Positions 7,125-16,203 of a stretch of DNA of 44,108 nt are shown piece by piece; position 1 is the first letter of the stretch, and each line of letters begins with the position of its first letter. A program made the position numbers and the translations under genes. The stretch covers positions 1 to 44,108 of the forward strand of contig CAIQUL010000070.1 of NCBI GenBank assembly GCA_903874975.1. The letters are read 5' to 3'. The DNA comes from an uncultured Chthoniobacter sp. Its GTDB lineage: Bacteria; Verrucomicrobiota; Verrucomicrobiia; Chthoniobacterales; Chthoniobacteraceae. The notes beneath the pieces were generated by a model. The model was given only the letters and a program-made list of their open reading frames with translations. It ran no database searches and was not told where the DNA came from.

Positions 7125-8085
7125 GGTCAAGGGCTTGTAAAACTTTTTCCTGCACTGCGGCGAGCGTCCCGGGTGTGCGGGCACCGGCGGCGAGTTGATG
7201 GCCGCCGCCGCCGAAGAGGCCGCAGATTTTGCTCACGTCGATCTTGGGCGATTTCGAGCGCAGGCTGATGCGGATTTTCCCGTCGCCCAGTTCCTCGAAA
7301 AACGCGGCGGCCACGACGGTGTCGATGCTGCGGATGGAGTCGATAAGCCCTTCGTTGTCCTCGGGCTGGATGCCGAGCGTGCGGGCGGTTTCGGCGGAAA
7401 GAGCGAAGCTGGCGACGCGATCCCGGCTCGTGAGGCGCAGGACGTTGAGCAGGGCGCGGAGGAGTTCCAGCCGGCGGCGCGGATAGCTCTCGTACATTTT
7501 CTGCGAGAGGTCGCCCACGTTCACGCCGAGCCGGATGAGGTCGGCCGCGATCTCGTAGGTGCGCGCGGTGGTGCTCGGGTATTGGAAGGAGCCGGTGTCG
7601 GTGCTGATCGCCGCGAAAAGGTTGTCCGCCATTTCGTAGGTCAGCGGCAGGTCGCACTGGCGGAAAAGTTCGTAAAGCACCTGGCCCGCGGCGGGCGCGG
7701 TGGCATCCACGTAGGCGAAGTCGCCGAAGCGCGGGTTCGTGTGGTGGTGGTCGATATTGATCCACACGTCGGCGTGCGCGATGGCCGTGCGCGCGGTGCC
7801 GGCACGGTTTTCGACGGCGTTGTCGAGGACGACGGCGACGTCGAAAGTCTGCGGATCGGCGGGCGGCTGGGTGACGAGTTCGGAGCCGGGGAGGTAGCGG
7901 AATTTTTCGGGCACGCCGTCTTCGTTCCAGGCGGTCACGTCTTTGCCGAGCTGGCGGAGGCAAAGAGTCATCGCGAGCGTGCAGCCGAGCGCATCGCCAT
8001 CCGGGCGCGCGTGGCTGATGACGACGAAGCGCTGCCGCGTGCGGAGAATGGCGGCGATCTCAGCGAGGGTGCAGTTACTTTTCAT
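7105..8085 (-). CDS. nrnA: DHH-family oligoribonuclease / pAp phosphatase (NrnA-like)
   Basis: The 326-residue protein has the DHH domain motifs SHARPDGDALGC, VVLDNA, the INIDHHHTN signature and STDTGSFQYP, then a DHHA1 domain with the GGGGHQLAAG nucleotide-binding loop near the end. Family members degrade nano-RNAs and dephosphorylate pAp using manganese. Location between rbfA and truB is the classical arrangement of this gene. The start overlaps the rbfA stop by 11 nt and the end overlaps truB. Confidence 0.92.
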   Translation of the reverse strand: MKSNCTLAEIAAILRTRQRFVVISHARPDGDALGCTLAMTLCLRQLGKDVTAWNEDGVPEKFRYLPGSELVTQPPADPQTFDVAVVLDNAVENRAGTARTAIAHADVWINIDHHHTNPRFGDFAYVDATAPAAGQVLYELFRQCDLPLTYEMADNLFAAISTDTGSFQYPSTTARTYEIAADLIRLGVNVGDLSQKMYESYPRRRLELLRALLNVLRLTSRDRVASFALSAETARTLGIQPEDNEGLIDSIRSIDTVVAAAFFEELGDGKIRISLRSKSPKIDVSKICGLFGGGGHQLAAGARTPGTLAAVQEKVLQALDHEFDQP

Positions 8086-8458
8086 CGGGCTCAGGCTCAG
8101 CCTGCCCGAGCGGTTCGTCGGGCGGAATTTCGATCTGCTCGAGGAGGGTGATGATGCGGGTGCCGCGCTCGATGGTTTCGTCGAGTTTGAAATGGAGGTG
8201 CGGCGTGTATTTGAGGACGACGCGTTTCGAGAGGAGGTGCTGGAGGCTCTTGCGGCTGGCGTGGAGTTTGGCGAGCACGGCGTGGCACTGCTCGGGGCTG
8301 CCCATGACGCTGACGAAAACGTGGGCGTTTTTCAGGTCGGGCGTGATATCGACCTGCTGTACGGTGACGAGCGCGGCGTCGAAGGAAACCTCGCGGTTGA
8401 TGAGTTCGCCCAGCTCGCGCCGCATCAGTTCGTTGACTCGTTCGAGGCGGTGCTTCAT
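8075..8458 (-). CDS. rbfA: Ribosome-binding factor A
   Basis: RbfA is a KH-like factor for maturation of the 16S rRNA 5' end. The 127-residue protein starts MKHRLERVNELMRRELGELI and has the VTVQQVDITPDLKNAHVFVSV strand and the helix KSLQHLLSKRVVLKYTPHLHFKLDETIERG, all diagnostic. The start at 8458 is chosen by homology; upstream codons lie inside a repeat. The gene is separated from infB by a heptad-arm hairpin and overlaps nrnA. Confidence 0.93.
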   Translation of the reverse strand: MKHRLERVNELMRRELGELINREVSFDAALVTVQQVDITPDLKNAHVFVSVMGSPEQCHAVLAKLHASRKSLQHLLSKRVVLKYTPHLHFKLDETIERGTRIITLLEQIEIPPDEPLGQAEPEPDEK

Positions 8459-8464
8459 GGGGAC

Positions 8465-8562
8465 GTTGAGTGTTGAATATTGATTGTTGAGTGACGCGAA
8501 ATTTCGGAGAGAGCGGTGCTGTTGGGCGCCTTTCACTCAACACTCAACTCTCATCACTCAAC
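8465..8562. repeat. Intergenic inverted repeat with heptad arms (locus C)
   Basis: Arms 8465-8494 and 8533-8562 are inverted and match at 25 of 30 positions, with a 38-nt loop. Each arm is four degenerate heptads (units such as GTTGAGT, ATTGATT and, on the other arm, GATGAGA). The element fills the gap between the infB stop (8571) and the rbfA start (8458), where these genes are normally tightly packed. Confidence 0.8.
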
Positions 8563-8570
8563 CTTCCTCG

Positions 8571-10724
8571 TCAGAGCTTCTGTGCGTGTTTTTCGAGCGT
8601 GTAGCACTCGATGATGTCGCCCGGCTCGTAGTCGTTGAAGTCGCCGAGTTTGATGCCGCATTCGAGGCCGGAGCGGACTTCCTTCACGTCGTCGGTGAAA
8701 CGACGGAGCGTCGCGAGGCCGCCGTCGTAGATCGGCTGGCGACCGCGGAGGACACGGGCGCGGCCAGTGCGGGAGATGCGCCCGTCGGTGACGGCGCATC
8801 CGGCCACGAGGCCCTTCGACAGCTCGAACACTTTTTTGACTTCGGCGTGGCCGATGACGGACTCGCGGGTCTCGGGATCGAGCAGGCCGGCCATGGCTTC
8901 CTTCACCTGGTCGATGAGTTCGTAAATGATCGAGAAGAGTTTGATCTGCACGCCTTCGCGGCGCGCGACATTCGCGGCGGTGGCTTCGGTTTTGACGCCA
9001 AAGCCGACGACGACGGCCTCCGAGGCGACGGCCAGCGCGATGTCGTTTTCGCTGATCGGACCGACGGCGCCGTGGATGATTTCGGCGTCGATCTTCTTGC
9101 TCTGGATTTCGCCGAGCGCGGTGATGATCGCTTCGAGCGAACCTTGCACGTCGCACTTGAGGACGAGGTTGAGCTTCTTCTTCTGCCCTTCCTTGATGGT
9201 GTCGAAAAGGCTTTCGAGCGTGGCGCGTTTCGGCGCGGCGAGTTTGCCCAAGCGCTCGGCTTCCATGCGCTCCGCGCCGAGTTCCTGCGCGGCGCGCTCG
9301 CTTTCGAGGACCACGAGTTCGTCGCCCGCAAAAGGCAGGCCCGAAAAGCCGAGCACGCGGCACGGGGTGGACGGCCCGGCCTCCTTGATGGGCTTGCCGT
9401 TGTCGTCAATGAGCGACTTCACCTTGCCAAAAAATTTGCCGCAGATGAAGGGCATGCCGATTTTGAGCGTGCCGGTTTTCACGATGATCGTAGCGGTCGG
9501 GCCGCGGCCCTGCTCGACCTGCGCCTCGATGACCGAGCCGCGGGCCAGTTGCTGGCCGCTGGCTTTGAGTTCCAGCACTTCGGCTTCGAGCTGGATGCGT
9601 TCGAGCAGTTCGTTGATGCCCTGCTTTTTGAGCGCCGCGACGGGGCAGACGCCGATGGTGCCGCCCCAATCCTCGGGCGTGAGACCTTTCTCCTGAAGCT
9701 GGCCTTTAACTTTGTCTAAGTTCGCGCCGGGCGCGTCCATTTTCGTGACGGCGACGATTATCCCGACCTTCGCAGCCTTGGCGTGGTTCATGGCCTCAAT
9801 GGTCTGAGGCATGATGCCGTCGTCCGCGGCGACGACGAGGACGACGATGTCCGTGACGCTGGCTCCGCGGGAGCGCATGGCGGTGAAAGCAGCGTGGCCA
9901 GGAGTGTCGAGGAAGGTGATCTGGTGGCTGTTGTGGGTGACGCTGTAGGCGCCGATGTGCTGGGTGATGCCGCCGGCTTCGCCCGCGGCGACGCGCGCTT
10001 TGCGGATGGCGTCCATGAGGGTCGTTTTGCCGTGATCGACATGGCCCATGAAGGTCACGATCGGGGCGCGCAGGTGGAGTTCGTCCGGCTTTGGTTTGGC
10101 GGGTTCCTTGGGCGGTTCCTTGACGACGACCGGCTTGTGGACGCCGCCGCCGACCTTGCGGGTTTCCCTTTCAAAAGTGTACCCGTGCTTGGTGCAAACC
10201 TTGGCCGCAACATCGGCCTCGATCGTCTGATTGATCGCGGCGAAAATGTTCATCTCCATGAGGTCGCCGATGACCTGGAATGGCCGGATGTTCATGGCCG
10301 TGGCGAGATCACGGACGGTGAACGGCGGCTTGAGATGGATGATCTTTTCGTTGGTCGGGGCCGCCGCTTCCGGGGCAGTGTCGGCGGGTGCGGCCGGCGC
10401 GACGATTTCCTGCGGTGCCGGGGCCACCACCGCGGCAGCTTTGGGCGCATCCGGCTCGAGGATTTTCGAGATCGGGATGTGCGCGAAGGGCTTGTTGGTC
10501 AACTCCGACGCTGTACGCGGGCGGCGCTTCGGCTTCGCGTCGATCAGTGAGACCGTTTCCTGGGGAACTTTCGGCGGTGCCGGTGGGGCGGTTTCCCTGG
10601 TCGCCGGAGCTGGCTCAGAGGTGGCGAATTTTCGCGTCGTCTTGGGCGCGGCACCAGGTTTGGCCTTGGCTTTGGCCTCGTCGGTCTTTTTCGCGCTCGC
10701 TTTGTTGGTCGTCTTGGTAGGCAT
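8571..10724 (-). CDS. infB: Translation initiation factor IF-2
   Basis: IF-2 is the GTPase that positions fMet-tRNA on the 30S subunit. The 717-residue protein has a Lys/Ala/Pro-rich disordered N-terminus (residues 1-150), an IF2-N helix motif ([20 protein letters not shown]), and the G domain with [18 protein letters not shown] and VTKMDAPG. Beta-barrel and IF2-C domains follow (ARRRGV-like loops and [18 protein letters not shown]). It is shorter than the E. coli protein because of a compact N-terminal extension. The ATG at 10724 is preferred over the adjacent TTG. It follows nusA by 30 nt. Confidence 0.96.
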   Translation of the reverse strand: MPTKTTNKASAKKTDEAKAKAKPGAAPKTTRKFATSEPAPATRETAPPAPPKVPQETVSLIDAKPKRRPRTASELTNKPFAHIPISKILEPDAPKAAAVVAPAPQEIVAPAAPADTAPEAAAPTNEKIIHLKPPFTVRDLATAMNIRPFQVIGDLMEMNIFAAINQTIEADVAAKVCTKHGYTFERETRKVGGGVHKPVVVKEPPKEPAKPKPDELHLRAPIVTFMGHVDHGKTTLMDAIRKARVAAGEAGGITQHIGAYSVTHNSHQITFLDTPGHAAFTAMRSRGASVTDIVVLVVAADDGIMPQTIEAMNHAKAAKVGIIVAVTKMDAPGANLDKVKGQLQEKGLTPEDWGGTIGVCPVAALKKQGINELLERIQLEAEVLELKASGQQLARGSVIEAQVEQGRGPTATIIVKTGTLKIGMPFICGKFFGKVKSLIDDNGKPIKEAGPSTPCRVLGFSGLPFAGDELVVLESERAAQELGAERMEAERLGKLAAPKRATLESLFDTIKEGQKKKLNLVLKCDVQGSLEAIITALGEIQSKKIDAEIIHGAVGPISENDIALAVASEAVVVGFGVKTEATAANVARREGVQIKLFSIIYELIDQVKEAMAGLLDPETRESVIGHAEVKKVFELSKGLVAGCAVTDGRISRTGRARVLRGRQPIYDGGLATLRRFTDDVKEVRSGLECGIKLGDFNDYEPGDIIECYTLEKHAQKL

Positions 10725-10754
10725 CAAAGTTTTTTTTGGAGTTGGCCCTCATGG

Positions 10755-12020
<1,266 letters not shown>

Positions 12021-12043
12021 ATTTGGTGTCCGCATCCGGGGAC

Positions 12044-12070
12044 AAAAAAAAGTGGGTTGGTTACCCACTT
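12044..12070 (-). terminator. Intrinsic terminator in the nusA leader
   Basis: On the minus strand an 8-bp perfect stem (arms 12070-12063 and 12057-12050, loop of 5) runs directly into eight T residues (12051-12044). It lies 24 nt upstream of the nusA ATG and 76 nt downstream of the TPR gene stop. It can end TPR-gene transcripts or act as an attenuator controlling nusA; sequence alone cannot separate these. Confidence 0.8.
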
Positions 12071-12145
12071 GGCTTTAGCCGGGTTTGGAATTTCCCAAAA
12101 GTAGGAGAATCGCTGGAGGGCGTCAAGATGGGAAACCGCGACCGC

Positions 12146-13252
12146 TCAAAGCCCGGTCCGCTTCTTGATGCGCGAGATATTTTCCCGGGCAAAATCCCGC
12201 TGATCCTGGGGCAGGTCGGGATCGTTGAGCACATCCATAAAGGCATCGATCGCGCCCCGTCCGTCGCCCAGCGCCACATACGCCTGCCCGAGGTAAAGCT
12301 GGTAGCCCGACACCGGGCGGTCGTCGTCCTCCGCCCGGGCGATCAGCTTTTTCAGGGCCTTGACCTCGGCCGTGAAGGCGTGCGCTTCGTGGGCGATTTT
12401 GGCGTGATAGAAGAGGAGGTTCGGGTCCTCGGGCAGCCGCGCGATGAGTTGGGAGGAAAGCGCGTACGCGTCAGAAAATTGGCGCGTCCCGTAGAGCAGC
12501 AATGTCTTCGTCGCGAGCGACGGCAGGTGGTCTTTGTCCAGCGCCAGCGCACGGTCCGCGGCGGCGATCGCTTCCGCGTATTCACGGCGCTGCAAATGCA
12601 AAACCGCCTGCCCGTTCCACACCTCTGGAAGGCGCGCGTCGAGTTGCGCCGCTTCATCCAGCACCTGCTGCGCGGCGGGGAGTTCCCGCGCCGTCACCAG
12701 CCGCAGCCCCGTTTGCGCCAGGAATGTCGCCCGGTCCCGCACCGCCGCCCCGGCGAACCGCGCCCGCACCGGCTCCAGATCCGTGAGTTTCCACGCCGGC
12801 GCGCCGCCGCGTCGATAGATCATCCCCCAATGATCCACGTAACTCAGCGACCAATCCTTCGTGGCGACGAGATGCTCCAGCAGCGGTCGGTATTGGCTCG
12901 GATCGCCGAGGAAAAGCAGGGCATCGAAACGCTGCTGGCGGTCGGCCTGCCGGAAGATCGGCGGCGCGAGCACGGCCTGGGCAAAGGCGCGGGTGCGATC
13001 CGTCGGGCCGGCGCGATCTTCCGGCGGGAGCAGCTCCGGGCGGCGCGCTCGCAGCCAGTCGTAAGCCGGGCCGTTGAAATAAAGCGTCCCCGCCTCCACC
13101 GCCGCGAGCAATAGCACCGGCGACTCGAGCAGCGGATTCGCTGCCCGGAAACGTCCGCGTCCCCACCAGCCGGAAGCAGCGACCAGCAGCGCCCCGGCCA
13201 CCAGCCACGGCAGCCGTCGGCGGAGGGTTTCGCGGAAAAAAAATCGAGTCAT
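12146..13252 (-). CDS. Membrane-anchored TPR protein
   Basis: The 368-residue protein has a basic N-terminus and a single hydrophobic segment (LPWLVAGALLVAASGWWG, residues 14-31), consistent with a membrane anchor with the rest outside the cytoplasm. From residue ~165 onward helical pairs repeat with TPR spacing (AAQQVLDEAAQLDARLPEVW; EYAEAIAAADRALALDKDHL; DGRGAIDAFMDVLNDPDLP). It probably scaffolds a protein complex, but no specific partner can be named. The -10-like TACGCT lies 12 nt before the ATG with a poor -35. It is followed by the nusA leader terminator. Confidence 0.75.
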   Translation of the reverse strand: MTRFFFRETLRRRLPWLVAGALLVAASGWWGRGRFRAANPLLESPVLLLAAVEAGTLYFNGPAYDWLRARRPELLPPEDRAGPTDRTRAFAQAVLAPPIFRQADRQQRFDALLFLGDPSQYRPLLEHLVATKDWSLSYVDHWGMIYRRGGAPAWKLTDLEPVRARFAGAAVRDRATFLAQTGLRLVTARELPAAQQVLDEAAQLDARLPEVWNGQAVLHLQRREYAEAIAAADRALALDKDHLPSLATKTLLLYGTRQFSDAYALSSQLIARLPEDPNLLFYHAKIAHEAHAFTAEVKALKKLIARAEDDDRPVSGYQLYLGQAYVALGDGRGAIDAFMDVLNDPDLPQDQRDFARENISRIKKRTGL

Positions 13253-13331
13253 GGCAGAGTGCGGAGCGTAGCTGGAATATTTCCTTGCGCCACCCGGAGC
13301 GGTGAACTATTTACCGCCTCCCGTTTTGCAC

Positions 13332-13403
13332 GGGTTGGTAGCTCAATGGTAGAGCAGCGCCCTTTTAAGGCGTTGGTTCCGGGTTCAAGTCCCGGCCAAC
13401 CCA
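13332..13403 (+). tRNA. tRNA-Lys (UUU)
   Basis: A complete 72-nt cloverleaf folds by eye. The acceptor stem GGGTTGG pairs with CCAACCC (13396-13402); the D-arm is GCTC/GAGC; the anticodon stem GCGCC/GGCGT holds loop CTTTTAA with TTT at 34-36; the T-arm CCGGG/CCCGG holds TTCAAGT. The discriminator base is A and CCA is not encoded. Confidence 0.97.
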
Positions 13404-13446
13404 CTCCCCGTTGGCCGCGCGCGCTCGCGATTTTGTGGAGCCGACC

Positions 13447-13465
13447 GCCCGCCCACGAGGCGGGC
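13447..13465. terminator. GC-rich stem-loop between tRNA-Lys and a convergent gene
   Basis: GCCCGCC (13447-13453), loop CACGA and GGCGGGC (13459-13465) form a 7-bp perfect stem between tRNA-Lys (plus) and the methyltransferase gene (minus, ending at 13477). There is no T-run on either strand, so it may be a weak bidirectional terminator. Confidence 0.4.
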
Positions 13466-13476
13466 ACTTTGTGGCC

Positions 13477-14184
13477 CTACCGAATCTTTCTGGCCACCAC
13501 GACATAGTTCTTCGGATAGCCCGAGGCTTTGAATTTGCAGTGCGTCTCCAGTTTGTGAAAAAGCAACGAACCCACGGCGCTGGCCAGCTTGAGCAAGAGC
13601 ATCGCCGGCATCAGGATCAACCCACCGAGCGGGTTGCCAAACGCCTCCGGCTTCCAGGGGAGATACCGAGCCATGCAATTAAACTGGTAACCGACCGTGC
13701 CAAAATAGCCTTCCAGCCAGTCGAGGCGTTCGATTTCGAATCCGGCAGCGGCGAAGAATTTCCGCAGGGCAAACGGGGTGAAACGGAACATATCGTTCTC
13801 TCCCAAATCCTCATAAAACAGCGGGCCGGTGTACAAGACCCTGCCACCGGTTTTCATCACCCGGTTGAGTTCCTTGAGCACTGGCATCGGCTCCATGTAC
13901 ATCATGACTTGGTTAAAGATCACGGCCTCGAACCTGCCGTCCTCCACGGGGAGGTTATTCAAGTCGCAAGCGTAGGTGTGCTGCTTGCCGTGCATCGAAC
14001 CCCCCGCCTGGATATCCGCGGACTCGTACTTGGCGTGGGCAAACAAGTTCCAGTAAGGACACTCGCCTGCTCCGGCATCCAGGACCATCGCACCATTGGG
14101 CACGGACTTGGCGAAGGCACTGTTTTCCTCCAACAGGCGGTAACGAGACGAGTTGAAGGCGAGAAGACGATCGAAAAACGACAT
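13477..14184 (-). CDS. Class I SAM-dependent methyltransferase
   Basis: The 235-residue protein has motif I VLDAGAGECPYWNLFAH (residues ~34-50), an acidic residue in KYESADIQ, motif II-like RFEAVIFNQVMMYMEPMPVLKELNRVMKTGG and the post-motif strand VLYTGPLF, all of the Methyltransf_11 fold. The C-terminal part has a hydrophobic stretch (GGLILMPAMLLLKLASAVGSLL) that may sit on the membrane. The substrate is unknown; glycan or lipid methylation is possible. TTGACC lies upstream, but no convincing -10 could be assigned. Confidence 0.85.
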   Translation of the reverse strand: MSFFDRLLAFNSSRYRLLEENSAFAKSVPNGAMVLDAGAGECPYWNLFAHAKYESADIQAGGSMHGKQHTYACDLNNLPVEDGRFEAVIFNQVMMYMEPMPVLKELNRVMKTGGRVLYTGPLFYEDLGENDMFRFTPFALRKFFAAAGFEIERLDWLEGYFGTVGYQFNCMARYLPWKPEAFGNPLGGLILMPAMLLLKLASAVGSLLFHKLETHCKFKASGYPKNYVVVARKIR

Positions 14185-14413
14185 AAGTGAGTGAATGAAT
14201 TCCCCGCAATCGTCAGGTCAATAACGCCAATTGTGACAAGGCTGGGCGATGGCGCTGTTCACTTCAGGGAGGCGGAATTCGACCTCGTTTGTGCCAAAGG
14301 ATTCTTCGATCAGCAAGAAGTTTTTCCAGCCTTTGCCCGCCAGGGCGGAGCGCCCATTTTCTCGCGAAACCACCCGCGACATCCGGCGTTCCAGTCGGCA
14401 ATCACTGCATTAT

Positions 14414-14681
14414 TATGCTCCGCACGTTACTGATCCTCGCCACCGCCGCCCTCTTCGCCGCACTGCCTTCTCCGCGGCCCCCTCCGCCGTCACTGAACCG
14501 CGGAGGAGAAATTTGCCCCGCCCATGGGAGCGAGGTCAGCGGCCATCCTGCGGCCGTTCTACCGCGTTGCTTTCAATCGGATCATCCGCTTCCCGGTTGC
14601 GCCAACTCCCTGCCGCTTGGCCAAATAATGGGCGCCTCCGCAGCGGGTGAAGTCGGCGACGGGAATGTCGCCGCTCCTTGA
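14414..14681 (+). pseudogene. Remnant of a secreted-protein gene
   Basis: The frame begins MLRTLLILATAALFAALPS, a convincing signal peptide, then turns into Pro/Arg-rich sequence of no recognisable family. If one base is missing near 14465, the reading passes into another frame (FSAAPSAVTEP), more like a normal mature start. It stops 50 nt before the end of hisS on the opposite strand. The surrounding gap (14185-14730) shows no other gene, so a decayed or truncated gene is the best reading. Confidence 0.3.
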
Positions 14682-14730
14682 CGCCCTCCATTTTAGCCCG
14701 CCCCAAAAACTCGCGCGCGGGCCGGGTTGC

Positions 14731-15978
14731 TCAGGTTGACGGCTGGAAGCAGGCGAGGACGGCGTCGGCGGCGATGAACTGCTCCTCGCGGGTCGCCAGC
14801 GTCTTCACTTTCACCTGCGGCCATTCGTCGCCGACGAGCACGGCGATCCGCGCTCCGAGTTGCTCGGCGGTTTGGAACTGCTTGCCGATCTTGGCCGCCG
14901 TGAGCGGGAAGTCGGTGCGCTGCCCGGCGTCGCGCAGGCGCTGGACCAGCGCGAGCGCCTCGGGTCGGCGCTCTTCTTTCGCGATGACCACATAGACATC
15001 CGCCGCCCGCTCGCGCGCCAGCCAGGCATCGAGCTGCGCTTTCGCGGCGGGCGTGTCGTTGATGAGGTTCGCCAGCACCACGTCGCCCATGCCGAAGCCG
15101 AGCGCGGGCAGGTCGGTTTTGCCGTCGCTCATCAGGCTGAGCAGCTTGTCGTAGCGGCCGCCGCCGGCGAGCGCGCGTTCGTTTTTGCTGCGGTCGAAAA
15201 CCTCGAAGACTACGCCCGTGTAGTAGGCCAGCCCGCGCACGATCGCGTAGTCGATTTCGACGAACCCGCCGAGCCCGCGCGCGGTGAGGTCGGCGAGGAT
15301 CGGCGCGAGTTCCGCCGTGGCGGTTTTGCTCCGCATGAAATCGAGCACTTGCTGCGCGGTCAGTCCGAATTTCGCCAGCGCTGCGTCGGTTTTCTCCGGC
15401 GGGTTGCGCTCGGCCTTGTCCACGATTTGGAAGAACTCGTATTCATCCTCCGGCTGCCCGCCCGCCCGCGCGAAAAACTCCTGCCACGCAGTGCGGCTGC
15501 TCAGCCGGACGACGAAATCTTTTTCGCCCAGACCGAAGCCGCGCAGCAGGTCGATGACCACCGCGACCAGCTCGGCGTCGGCCGCCGGCGACGGTTCGCC
15601 GAGGATGTCGCAGTTGAGCTGGTAGAACTCGCGCAGCCGCCCGCGCTGCTGCTTTTCGTAGCGGAAAAACTGCGGCACGCAGAACCACTTCAGCGGCTTT
15701 TTGAAATCGCGCTCCCGCGCCGCGACCATGCGGGCAAGGGTGGGCGTCATCTCCGGGCGCAGGGCGACGTGGCGCTCGCCTTTGTCGGTGAAATCGAAGA
15801 GCTGGCCGACGAGTTCGCCGCCACTCTTTTTTTTGTAGAGTTCGATCGGCTCCAGCACCGGTCCGTCGAATTCCACAAAACCGTAGCGGCGGGCGACGCT
15901 GCGCCAGGTTTCGAGGATGTAGTTTCGGCGCGCGCAGTCGTCGGGATAGAAGTCGCGGAAGCCAGGGAGCAATTGCAT
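14731..15978 (-). CDS. hisS: Histidyl-tRNA synthetase
   Basis: The 415-residue class II synthetase charges tRNA-His. Visible are motif 1 region LLPGFRDFYPDD, motif 2 with ALRPEMTPTLARMV and QFFRYEKQQRGRLREFYQLNCDILG, the histidine-specific motifs GLAYYTGVVFEVFD and LAGGGRYDKLL, motif 3 LGFGMGDVVL and a C-terminal anticodon-binding domain (VYVVIAKEERRPEALALVQRLR). The ATG at 15978 (MQLLPGFRDF) is chosen because the upstream frame is Arg/Pro-rich and atypical. It lies downstream of hrpA, separated by hairpin repeat D. Confidence 0.96.
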   Translation of the reverse strand: MQLLPGFRDFYPDDCARRNYILETWRSVARRYGFVEFDGPVLEPIELYKKKSGGELVGQLFDFTDKGERHVALRPEMTPTLARMVAARERDFKKPLKWFCVPQFFRYEKQQRGRLREFYQLNCDILGEPSPAADAELVAVVIDLLRGFGLGEKDFVVRLSSRTAWQEFFARAGGQPEDEYEFFQIVDKAERNPPEKTDAALAKFGLTAQQVLDFMRSKTATAELAPILADLTARGLGGFVEIDYAIVRGLAYYTGVVFEVFDRSKNERALAGGGRYDKLLSLMSDGKTDLPALGFGMGDVVLANLINDTPAAKAQLDAWLARERAADVYVVIAKEERRPEALALVQRLRDAGQRTDFPLTAAKIGKQFQTAEQLGARIAVLVGDEWPQVKVKTLATREEQFIAADAVLACFQPST

Positions 15979-16105
15979 CGCGGGAGAAAAGCGGAAGCGC
16001 CGCGGGTTGGTAAAGCCGCTTCTCGCCGCCGGCTCAAGGCTGGCGCGGGGGCGGGGACGGGTGCGCATTTCCTGAGAGGGCATCGAAAAAGTCGATGGCC
16101 GCAAT

Positions 16106-16171
16106 TTCTTCCTCTTCCTCTTAATCTTTCAGCGGGGGAATGGAGGAAGATTTAAGCGGAAGCGGAAGAGG
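16106..16171. repeat. Intergenic inverted repeat with 6-nt unit arms (locus D)
   Basis: Left arm 16106-16130 is built of CTTCCT-type hexamers; right arm 16142-16171 is its imperfect inverse with CTTCCG-type hexamers, and the arms match at about 21 of 24 positions with one bulge. The loop is short (11 nt). It lies between the hrpA stop (16204) and hisS (start 15978). The design matches loci A-C and E, except that the unit is 6 nt. Confidence 0.7.
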
Positions 16172-16203
16172 AGGAGACAGGCCGCAGCCGATTTAGACGT
16201 TAT

